Part shown: positions 36,201 through 64,000 of the stretch, in pieces
Layout: each line of letters starts with the position of its first letter
Position numbering within the stretch: position 1 is the stretch's first letter
DNA from: Seriola aureovittata
Taxonomy: Eukaryota > Chordata > Actinopteri > Carangiformes > Carangidae
Direction: 5' to 3'
Assembly: GCF_021018895.1 (NCBI RefSeq)
Contig: NC_079364.1
Span: 34,403,082-34,467,081, forward strand
DNA: 64,000 bases
Made by a program: the position numbers and the translations under genes
Notes under the pieces: generated by a model
Told to the model about the DNA's origin: nothing
The model's input: the letters and a program-made list of their open reading frames with translations, nothing else
Database searches by the model: none

Positions 36201-37926
36201 GACAAAAATTACAATCTCCACATCAATCCCCATAGGATTTAAATTGTGTTTCCCTTGTATTGATACAACAACATCTCCACCTCAGCCAAGTGTAAGAACT
36301 ATATTTTTTAAATTTAGTATCCACACAAGCTTTTATGCACAAATTAAAGATGCGCATACAAACTAAACTGGTGGCGTGAAACACACTTATTTCTTGGCTA
36401 TAAAAGGTCACAAACCAATAAAAGATTGAGAACTGACATCAACATATTTACACCTGAAGGCTTTAACTGTTGCTGCTATTATTTTCCTTTCCAAAGGGTG
36501 TTGCAGGTCAGCATGATGGCTTGTCTGACAATGACCAAACACTTCCCCCTTGTGGAGAATCAGCCAGCTGTTGTATGGTTTTGAGTTAGTGAGGGTGTTA
36601 TAAACCCGTCCCCAGAAGTTTATGCATCAAAAATAAGGAATAAAAACATTTTCTTATTTCCCTCTTCGATACGTGTAATTCTGCAAACAGAAGTACACCC
36701 AGCAGCCATCATTCTCTGTCCTACTGCAGCTCTACCCAAAAGACTTGGATTAAGCCTTGCTCAAGACCACTTCATTCTGCCATGCTCTGTCTTGCTCAGA
36801 TAACACTCACAGTCCTTTAGCTCCATTAGAAATCCTCCACTGCAGCCAAACATGTTTCAAGTTGTTATGGAAGGAAGTTTAAAAGTAGTCAGATGATGTT
36901 GGTGGGCGATTTAGAAAGGAGAGTAATGAAGCTTTGACAAAAGTTCATCTTAAAAATATTGCTCCTTTTATAAAGTTAAACAAAGCAGCTGACGATTTAC
37001 ATAATACTCCACAGTGAGATAACCTTCAGATCAATGATTAATTTAATGAGCCAGTAGAAGTCTTTGTCTGACAAAGGATGGTCCTTGAGTATAGACTCGC
37101 AGTGTGTGGGTTGAAATCTGTGGCCACTTATAAATAAAGGTTCAGAGACTGAGTCACAGCTACAACACCTGCTGGCGTTAATGTGAACCTCTCCCGCCGG
37201 ATTCTGTAACCACCTGGTGCACTTCATTATCTGTCTCAGTGTAATCTCTGTAACTTCTCGGGGGCCCAGGGGCCAGTGAATAAGCAGCTCTCTTTGATGT
37301 AAAATGGTGCCATGATTACAGTCCAAACAATTTATAGCGTCTACAGCAGCATTACAGAATGTCTGAACAGTTAATTTTTTTCACTCCTGGCACACAGAGG
37401 GGGGATATACAAAAGCTCTCCCACCTGGAGCTGGAATACAGGCTACTGTTGCTTTGATATCAGGAGGAAATAGCACAGCATCATTGTGTACATTACTGTT
37501 TATAGCCTCGTACATCCGTTCCCTTAGCACCCAGCTTACATTAATCTCAAGTCTCAGTTAAATATATTAGATGCTTTAATTGCATCTCCAGGAGATGATG
37601 AGTCATTTTGCATCTGGAGGGAGACACACTAATATCATATTTGCATTCCTGAATAAATACAGCAAAAAATAAACTTGTTGATTCTTGTTGTGCAAAATGT
37701 CACAAGTTAGGGTGGGAACAGATTGAAGTGCATCGATGGATGAGGACATTTTAATTGGATTTTCTTTCTTCTGTGCAATTAACATTTAAGTAATGTAAGT
37801 TAAAATACGCAAAATCAAACATCATTAAGTATAACATCCTCTGTGCCATCAAGTATCGTAGTCATATTATTGCAGGCGCCTTGCAGGGTTTGCAAAGGCT
37901 TATTGGGCTGGAAAGTAATTCAAACA
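33271..37926. other. no gene recognised
   Basis: AT-rich intergenic sequence. A 102-codon plus frame at 35853-36161 includes a basic Lys/Arg-rich C-terminal part but matches no family I know and has no supporting splice or start context. 'tagctagctagc' words occur near 35770. Confidence 0.4.
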
Positions 37927-37954
37927 CCCTAACCCTAATCCTAACCCTAACCCT
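37927..37954 (-). repeat. interstitial telomeric repeat (CCCTAA)n
   Basis: 28 bp of CCCTAA units (about 4.7 units, one C-to-T change), the vertebrate telomere repeat with TTAGGG on the minus strand. Confidence 0.9.
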
Positions 37955-38310
37955 GATATGTGGATAACATGCAATAATTTAACACTCACATTGACCTCTT
38001 TTCTGTATTGAGTACTTCTACTCTTAACACTTACACTTCTATTCGAATTATTGACATGAAAGTTGTAGAAAAGCAATGCAGCCAAAGCATCAAAATACAA
38101 CAAACACCAAGATCAATACACCTTTATAGTAATGATATATTTACGGTATGTTATTTGTACATCATGTGTATATAAAACAGAGTGAGAAAAATAGATAAAA
38201 TATAAATAAATGCACATATTCATATAGTATATAATTTGAATAAAACATTCAAAGGCAACAGATGAACATTCTACTAGAACACAGAGAGTTCTACTACAAC
38301 TGAGGGTTCT

Positions 38311-38514
38311 ATGAGAAAGTTTGCGTTGAAGAGTGGATTTGGCAAAATGTACAGTAAGAAGGATGAAGAAATTTCAGATGAAGAGGAAGAAGACGAAGAA
38401 GAAGAAGAGGACACCATGGAGAAGGAGACGGACAGTCGCTCAAAGGAAGAGATTGAAGAGACTAAGAAAAGAAAAGTCATAAGAGTCATAAGAGTCATAA
38501 GAAAGTCAGTTATC
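38311..38514 (+). other. acidic open frame in purine-rich DNA, cut by a gap
   Basis: 68 codons from ATG to the gap: a basic start (MRKFALKSGFGKMYSKK), an Asp/Glu-rich stretch (DEEISDEEEEDEEEEEDT), then alternating Lys/Glu and VIRVIRVIRK. The DNA is almost pure purine from 38359 to 38470. It could be the N-terminus of an acidic nuclear-type protein or simply a GA-rich tract drifting into satellite-like 'aagagtcata'. No splice or promoter evidence was found. Confidence 0.3.
38475..38514. repeat. satellite-like 'aagagtcata' units at the left gap edge
   Basis: Three short units of 'agtcataag' resemble the half-unit 'aaaaagtcataa' of the 36-bp satellite in the orientation of the main array, opposite to the block right of the gap. 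Confidence 0.5.
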
Positions 38515-39014
38515 NNNNNNNNNNNNNNNNNNNNNNNNNNNNNNNNNNNNNNNNNNNNNNNNNNNNNNNNNNNNNNNNNNNNNNNNNNNNNNNNNNNNNN
38601 NNNNNNNNNNNNNNNNNNNNNNNNNNNNNNNNNNNNNNNNNNNNNNNNNNNNNNNNNNNNNNNNNNNNNNNNNNNNNNNNNNNNNNNNNNNNNNNNNNNN
38701 NNNNNNNNNNNNNNNNNNNNNNNNNNNNNNNNNNNNNNNNNNNNNNNNNNNNNNNNNNNNNNNNNNNNNNNNNNNNNNNNNNNNNNNNNNNNNNNNNNNN
38801 NNNNNNNNNNNNNNNNNNNNNNNNNNNNNNNNNNNNNNNNNNNNNNNNNNNNNNNNNNNNNNNNNNNNNNNNNNNNNNNNNNNNNNNNNNNNNNNNNNNN
38901 NNNNNNNNNNNNNNNNNNNNNNNNNNNNNNNNNNNNNNNNNNNNNNNNNNNNNNNNNNNNNNNNNNNNNNNNNNNNNNNNNNNNNNNNNNNNNNNNNNNN
39001 NNNNNNNNNNNNNN
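38515..39014. other. assembly gap (500 N)
   Basis: Fixed-size gap between satellite-like sequences of opposite orientation. Confidence 1.
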
Positions 39015-39826
39015 ATGACTTTTTATGCCTTACTATAATATGACTTTTTTATGACTTTTTATACCTTAATATATTATGACTTTTTATGCGTTGCTATACT
39101 ATATCTTTTCATGCCTTACTTAACTATGTCTTTTTTATGACGTTTTAAGCCTTACTATACTATGACTTTTTATGCCTTACTATACTATGTCGTTTTTTTG
39201 ACATTTTATGCCTTACTAAAATATGACTTTTTTATGACTTTTTATGCCTTACTATACTATGTCGTTTTTATTACTTTTTATGCCTTACTAAACTATGACT
39301 TTTTTATGACTTTTTATGTCTTACTATACTATGACTTTTTATGCCTTACTTAACTATGACTTTTTTATGATGTTTTAAGCCTTACTATACTATGACTTTT
39401 TATGCTTTGCTATACTATGTTGTTTTTTATGACTTTTTATGCCTTACTATATTATGACCTTTTTATGACTTTTTATGTCTTACTATACTATGACATTTTA
39501 CGCCTTACTAATATATGACTTTTTTATGACTTTTTATGCCTTACTATACTATGACTTTTTACGCCTTACTAATATATGACTTTTTTATGACTTTTTATGC
39601 CTTGCTATACTATGTTGTTTTTATGACTTTTTATTCTTTACTATGCTATGACTTTTTATGCCTTACTATACTATGACTTTTTATGCCTTACTATACTATG
39701 ACTTTTTACGCCTTACTAATATATGACTTTTTTATGACTTTTTATGCCTTACTATACTATGTCGTTTTTATAACTTTTTATGCCTTACTAAACTATGACT
39801 TTTTTTATGACTTTTTATGCCTTGCT
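39015..39826. repeat. second block of the 36-bp satellite, inverted
   Basis: Units read 'atgactttttatgccttac' followed by 'tatactatgtcgtttt', the reverse complement of the array at 14460-22025. About 22 diverged units, with many length changes. The plus strand carries the MTFYALLYYD-type frame here. It ends at about 39826 in unique sequence. Confidence 0.95.
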
Positions 39827-40960
39827 AACCCTACATCAGTCAGATAAAATTTTCAGTTTGTCGAGTTTCAGTCTGTTCTTTAAGTTATTCCACACAAATG
39901 AGGCATGATATCTGAAGGCTAAAGATTAGTATTCACCGCTGGAACATACAAGGGAGAGATGATACATTTCTGGAGTATGTCTTTATAAATTGAGTATCTG
40001 TTGCCATGACTGTAGTTAGATTTTTGTTCAGGCAGATACTGTAGATGGAGGGGAGGGTCCATATGGAGGCTACACCTGCTTCCTGTGCATACTGGTGATT
40101 TATAACACACATCTTCTCCTGCTCTCAGTCCTGGTCGTTTTTGGTGAAAGGTTAAGGTTCTCCACCTGCTGGTGTTGTTCCAGGAAACAGGGTTTCCTGA
40201 TGTGTTTAGGAAATTATCTAATGTTGGACTTTCAACAGATTCAGAATTTCCCTGTCTAACTTGCATTGTTAGTTGTGCACACCAGAAAACCAGGTCTCTC
40301 ACTAGAAATCTAGGAACCCCTCTTTGGTGTAATTTGTTAAATTATTTTTCATGATTTATACAATCAAATGTGAAGGCAGACATGTTGTGTCTGGTTCCCT
40401 CCAGTAATGACCTGTGTTGATGTTCTATGATCTATTCATAAACAAATATAGACAATATATCATTATCAGATTTTTCTTAAACCCACGATAATAGCATTTC
40501 AAGTCCTGTTTCAGTCGGGCTGATCTATAGGATTACACAGTCACACATGAACATCAGTCCAACCTGCATTTTCTACTAATTTCCTCAAAGACGGTAGGAA
40601 GAAAGTGAAAAAGTAAACTGTCTGAAACTTTTTGAAATTCCTGAATATATTTATATTCCCTTTCAACTGGTTTAGTTAAATCACAGCGTTTCTTGTTTAC
40701 TTGTCTATACACGATCTCTCACACCAGTGTCACTTCAGCAGCAGTTTATACAACTGAAAGACGTCACAGCCTTAAATGTAAACTGTCAGTGAACAGCCAA
40801 ACCTACGTGTCTCATATTATCACCTGAAAGACACAAACTGGAGACAGTGACAACGCACGGTTCACCTCCAAACCATCCTCGCATCTGCTGCTGTAATACT
40901 GAGGTTAGTGAACACCGTCTCCTACTAGTCATGACTGAACGGATAATTCACTGTAGTCAG
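39827..40960. other. no gene recognised
   Basis: Contains a 127-codon minus frame (39919-40302) with no recognised domain; possibly a decayed repeat. Otherwise intergenic. Confidence 0.4.
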
Positions 40961-40969
40961 AGATAAAGT

Positions 40970-41400
40970 TAGTTTAACTCACGGCCGTTGGAGACGCGAA
41001 TCAATGAATCAGCGGAAAGAACTGTTTGTTGTCACCAGCCGCCTGATAGACAGAAAATAAACAGACGACCCACTAACTAGCTAACCACCGTCGGCAATAA
41101 TGGCGCTTCAGCAACTTTCCCAGTTTTTTTTTTATCACAAAGTTAACGTAAACGGTTTAATTTCCCCTGAGGTGACGCAGAAGTAACAACAGACAGCTGG
41201 TAGAGGCAGTTACAATCGTTACAAAATGGAGATAACAACGAAATGATCATGTTTACCTCGACGTGTGGACAGTCTTCTGGACAGTCAGAACTACAAACCG
41301 CCAGTTTTGTTTAAATCGAGCACAGTTCCCATGAACTATCGCGATAAGAAACACGAGATTGCCTCAACGAGAGTTGTGCCTGATTGGCCAATGAAGCGAT
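40970..41400 (-). promoter_or_regulatory. probable promoter with 5' UTR exons, minus strand
   Basis: Two good minus-strand donors, CGAG|gtaaac (exon end 41257) and GGCC|gtgagt (exon end 40983), end CpG-containing sequence. Upstream are the palindrome TATCGCGATA (41337-41346) and a perfect double CCAAT box ATTGGCCAAT (41383-41392), bound by NF-Y. The plus strand has a YY1-like AATAATGGCGCTTC at 41097. The region could drive the map4-like gene or the signal-peptide gene, both minus strand to its left; the plus-strand YY1-like site could mark divergent transcription. Inference from motifs only. Confidence 0.4.
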
Positions 41401-42861
41401 AAGGGGCGTTTGTATTGTTTGATCTCATGGAAAACAATGCACAGAAAAACACTCTAGTGTCTCTATGATAAATCTTATTATTGTAATGTAAATTTACAAG
41501 TAAAAAATCATGCTTTATTGATTTGGTAGAGTTCAAATAATATAATAATTCAATTCAACACTCTCCCAAACAAAAAGCAATTAAAACTGTAACTGCTGGT
41601 GCTGTTAAAATGTTTATATAGTCCTAGATCCTATTGAGGAGACAAGTGCGGATGTGGTTCACTGAGAGGGTTTAGGTGTATTGATGGACCGATGTCTACG
41701 CCATCTACTGTGATAGGTGGTGAATAGCTTTACTTTGTAATTGATGCTCCACAATAGACCTGAGAATGATACACATAACACTCCACTAGTCCTGTAATAA
41801 AATCAGTGATAATAAAGGTTTCATTTTAAAGTCCAAATAAAATAGTTAATTATACAAAAGCACTCAACAGAGAGAGGAACAAATACATGTACACTATGTT
41901 TGAAGTACTTTGACCAACAACACAACTACGTGAACACACCATGACAATATTCTACTTGTTGAGGGAAATATTGTTCATTTTACTCCACAACATTTATCTG
42001 AAAGCTTAAGTAACTAGTTACTTTTCAGATGAAGACATGAGCACAAATTATATAACAAGCTTTTATAACACAACAGTTACAGATATTTCCAACCTTTTCG
42101 ATTTCATACAAAAATCAGTGTGTAGTCAGGTCACACTTCAGATGATGTATGAGTTGACTCCACCAAACTGTGATTTATCCCTCTAAACTTCTCTCATGGT
42201 TTAATTTCAATAAATGTTCCAATGATCCCATTTCACAACAATAATCAAAGAGTAGAGAAAAAGTCTGAAAACTGAAAACAGATTTGTGGATCAGAACTTT
42301 GTTTCTTCTTTCCTCTCTTATAAATCTGAGATTTGTCTGTCTGCCTGTAAAACCAGCTCCACTTCCAGCAGCTACAACAATAACATGCTGCTGACACACT
42401 GATGCTTTAACTACATTTTGCTGCTAATACTCATGTACTTTTACTTAAGTAGGATTTTTTTATTCTTGTAATGAAGTATTGGACAATATTGTAATGTATT
42501 TTTGTTGTTGGATCTGAATACTTCTTCCACCACTCACCGTTTAATGATTACACATTGCATCCAATCAATATAATGAATGATGATGATTGATAGCTACTGT
42601 TTTTTCATGATCTTATTTCTTACAGATTAATGACCTGCTCACTCGCCTCACCAAATAAATTGTTCACATTAAGAAAACATTTATCTTCATCTAAGACCTT
42701 ATACATGTGTTTGTCTTTCTAGACAATACCTATATCTCAGAGGTCCATCTGGTGAAAAACAAGCAGTGGTTTTGTGGTAGTTTAAATATAAAAAAACAGA
42801 CCAATGCACAGCTGCTCCATCCTGGATTTGTAATTGATACTGGGAATATCTATGGAAGTGT
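41401..42861. other. no gene recognised
   Basis: AT-rich intergenic sequence. 'cttttacttaagtaggattt' with 'aatacttcttccaccactc' near 42435-42535 is a common fish repeat phrase. Confidence 0.4.
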
Positions 42862-43124
42862 AATGCATTCACTTGGGGGACAAAAATTGCTCTGTTTCTC
42901 TGAATTAACAAGATCATTTTCTCAGAATTCTGAGATAATTCAGAAAAAAGAGCAGGAATTTTATTTCTAAATTTTTTTTAAAGAAAACATTTTTTAAAAC
43001 GTTTTCTCCAAAAAATTCTGCTGTTTTTCTGAATTAATGATATCCTTATCTCAGAATTTTGAGATAATTATCTTGTTAATTCAGAAAAACAGAGCAGAAT
43101 ATTTTTTTCCTCAAGTGAATGCAT
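42862..43124. mobile_element. foldback MITE with ~70-bp inverted ends
   Basis: Left end 'atgcattcacttggggg' with 'tgctctgtttctctgaatta' and right end, as its reverse complement, 'atgcattcacttgagg' with 'ctctgtttttctgaattaac'. The interior repeats the palindrome-like tctcagaattctgagataa. Single RNA or DNA strands would form a long hairpin. Non-coding. Confidence 0.8.
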
Positions 43125-43936
43125 CATCGCTTAACTGTGAGTAACACACAGCCAACAACAGTTGGTTTTCAGTCAAGTGTGACTCATGAAACGCAACACA
43201 AAAAGTAAACAATCATTAGAACAGTAATAAAAAGACTAAGGCTGAAAAGATGGTTGGAGGCTGATCACAAGTTGGAGTCTCTCCGTGTGATTAGCAGGTG
43301 AGTTGATGCTGAAACCTGGGCAGTCTTCCCTGATGTGGAAACAACTTTTCCTTGAAGTCCACATGCTCTTGTGGTTCTGGAAGACCAGGGTCTTCAGGCA
43401 GAATGTCCTCTTCTGTGGTCTCTCCTAACACATTTATTTTGCTGGAAGATACAAGCAAGGACAACTTCAGAGCACAAACATGTTTCTCCTGCCACAGCTT
43501 TAAACAGGGTTTCCCTCCACTTCCCTCCCTGTAATGTGTTTTTCAGGGAATAGACAGCATCCATTACCTCAAAGGAAACAGCTGTGTGGAGGATGGAGGG
43601 CATTAAAACAAATGGACTGTGTTTCAGAGTGAAGGCGTTGTGTACTGAGCCAGGACACCCCACCAAAATGTCCAAAAACAGTCCTAAAGTGCTGTTATTG
43701 CTTCCATTTGAATTGAATAATATAGTTTATAGCTGAAATAATAGATTTAGTTGGATTTTGGTGAAGTCCACAAGTCCAGGGGCCAGTTTGGCAAAGATAC
43801 TTCAGACTGGTCTGTAGTGTTAATGTTGCTCATAAATCACTCATGTTAGTCAGGCTGTTTCATTAAAATAAAGACCAACTCATTTTAAGACAAACACATT
43901 ATACACCTTACCCCCAGACTAACTCAGGCCTAAGAC
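43125..43936. other. no gene seen
   Basis: Intergenic. Overlapping short frames at 43352-43675 have no recognisable content. Confidence 0.4.
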
Positions 43937-44110
43937 CAATGGGCCTCATTCACCAATATCTTCGTAAGCATTTTCTTAAATTCTTTTTGAAGTTGTTCTG
44001 AAGAAAGTCCTTAAGAAAACTCTACATCAGATTCATGAACGTGTTCTTGAATTGTGCGCACCTGTGTTCTTAGATTGATGAATGCCAATCTCCTTGTAAA
44101 TTGAAAGCAT
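43937..44110. repeat. interspersed repeat, 'gggcctcattcaccaatatc' family
   Basis: 'gggcctcattcaccaatatc' followed by repeated ttcttaaga-type words is a familiar fish repeat. Degenerate. Confidence 0.5.
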
Positions 44111-45505
44111 GTGCCAGTTGGCCCTAATTAACAAAAAATGTGGAAAATGACCTTAAAAGGGAATGAGACTTAAGGGTCGTGTGCAGACACAGACAGAAGT
44201 CACAAAGAGATACCTTAAGGGAAAGTTGAGGAAATGACAAAACGAAATCTAAAGACAAAGCACAGGTATGAAAACGTGAAAGGAACTTTAGTAGTCTTGA
44301 AGTGGATGTACTGCTGCAGGAAGTGATCCACAAACGTGCAGTTAAGTGTTAATTTAAATCTACACATGCACACACCTGTATATACTAGATTAGACATTGT
44401 GTTTTACTCTGCTCCATTGTAAATAAATGTCTTTAAGTACAACTACTGGTGTGTTTAATGTTGCACAAGCGTGAATATAGCCAACCTCTACTCAGTAGAA
44501 TTCCAATCCTTCAACTGTAACTTACTGTTGATTTGGTAATTTGGTTATAGTTAGTAAGCTAATGGTTAATCAGAGTTCCAGATTAATGGTAATAAATTGA
44601 GACTAAACCCATATTGGCTATTTTGCCTATTAGTTTAGGCTGGTCCCCCTTGAACTTTAATTAATTTTGAAGTTATTATTTAATATTAATATTTTCTTAA
44701 TTTATGATAGCCAATAAATTGATAAACAACCGAAATCCAACATATTTGGTGTCCAGCTCATGAGGTAGAGCTCAGACCCAACATTAATTATATTAATATC
44801 TATATATTAATTAAATGTCACTGTCATGCTGGAGCCCTGCAGATGCACACGCGCTTCTGGGTCTCCTTTTTTTCTTTTTTTGCATTTTTTTAATTACATT
44901 TTGTAAAGTTTTCCTTGATAACCTCCTAAAATATTCACATTTTACTTTACTAAACATTGATTGAAAACATACACTGATGCACAGCAAATGAACTGCACCA
45001 CTGCGCATGCTAAATGACAAAGCTGTGGTGTAATGTCTCTGCTCTGTTGCTCTGTTTCTGTCATGTTGTGGTTATCAATCTTCTTTTAGGACGTGTCCAT
45101 TAGTGAGTGGTTTTTGTGGTGCTATGTCATGTTCACTGTGTTAACAGACTACTCACTGAAAAACTGTTACAGTTGCGTTTAACAAATACAAATGGTTCTC
45201 AGGCAGTTTCTGTCACTTCAGTTTAATTCAGCCTTCATCACATTCCGTTTTAATGTATTACACTCTACCCACATGTCCACACAGTTCATTCAAGATTCAT
45301 ACAAGATTTTACTGTCACATGAACGTCAGTATGTCAGGCTCACATAATTCACTCAGAATAGAAACAATGGAAACAGATGAAGGTCCACACATGGTTTCCA
45401 GAACTATGTGAAACAAATAGTGTTATATTGTCATATGTGAGGAACCGTACATCAAGAACAACTTACACAGCGCTGCTTTGTTTTCATTTTTACAGTCTGT
45501 GTTCT
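44111..45505. other. no gene seen; 3' flank and probable 3' UTR of trappc11
   Basis: The trappc11 stop codon is at 45506-45508. Minus-strand ATTAAA polyadenylation-like signals occur at about 45232-45237 and 45249-45254, giving a 3' UTR of roughly 250-300 nt. No other gene is visible. Confidence 0.4.
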
Positions 45506-63914
<18,409 letters not shown>

Positions 63915-64000
63915 TCATCTGAGTGGAACCAGTGAAGTACCATGGCTGTAATTTCACCTTTCTGCCCTACCGGGGACCATGCTGTATTTACTTTATTGTT

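Noticed and set aside
39919..40302. 127-codon minus-strand frame
   Set aside because: Composition looks non-coding and no domain or splice evidence was found.

Overview
The window is from a teleost fish nuclear genome. It has vertebrate-style split genes with GT-AG introns, dense (CA)n and (CT)n microsatellites, and ray-finned-fish repeat families (Tc1-like transposons, an L1-type LINE, foldback MITEs, tRNA-like short repeats). Three assembly gaps of exactly 500 N lie at 1534-2033, 22026-22525 and 38515-39014. No prokaryotic gene, operon, CRISPR array or free-standing virus is present.

Left part (1-13.2 kb): a small tandem duplication and the 3' end of a Ty3/Gypsy-like LTR element (715 to at least 1533). 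Then, on the minus strand, five exons of a microtubule-associated protein of the MAP4/MAP2/tau family, most like map4: a Pro/Lys-rich region followed by the first tubulin-binding repeat. Both ends of that gene are missing. Its introns hold decayed LINE, SINE and other repeat copies.

Middle part (13.2-45.5 kb): mostly non-coding. It is dominated by a 36-bp satellite array of about 7.6 kb (14460-22025, about 210 units) with higher-order structure. After the second gap comes an unrelated array rich in GTAAGT, then a decayed Tc1 transposon. At 31.7-31.9 kb a clean first exon (minus strand) encodes a signal peptide of an unidentified secreted or membrane protein. A short interstitial telomeric tract lies at 37.9 kb. 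A second block of the same satellite, in opposite orientation, lies at 39.0-39.8 kb beside the third gap. A likely promoter with 5' UTR exons is at 41.0-41.4 kb.

Right part (45.5-64 kb): 25 consecutive coding exons of trappc11 (foie gras), minus strand, from the residue equivalent to about human 187 to the stop codon. All exon phases agree and the reading frame is intact (936 codons plus stop). TRAPPC11 is a subunit of the TRAPP III tethering complex, acting in ER-to-Golgi traffic and autophagy. One intron carries a truncated, dead L1-type LINE in antisense orientation; another carries a long foldback element.

All gene identities come from reading peptides against remembered family sequences; no database search was possible. 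The most unusual items are the satellite and its inverted second block, the splice-donor-like array, the unidentified signal-peptide exon, and a reading-phase conflict in one map4 exon.
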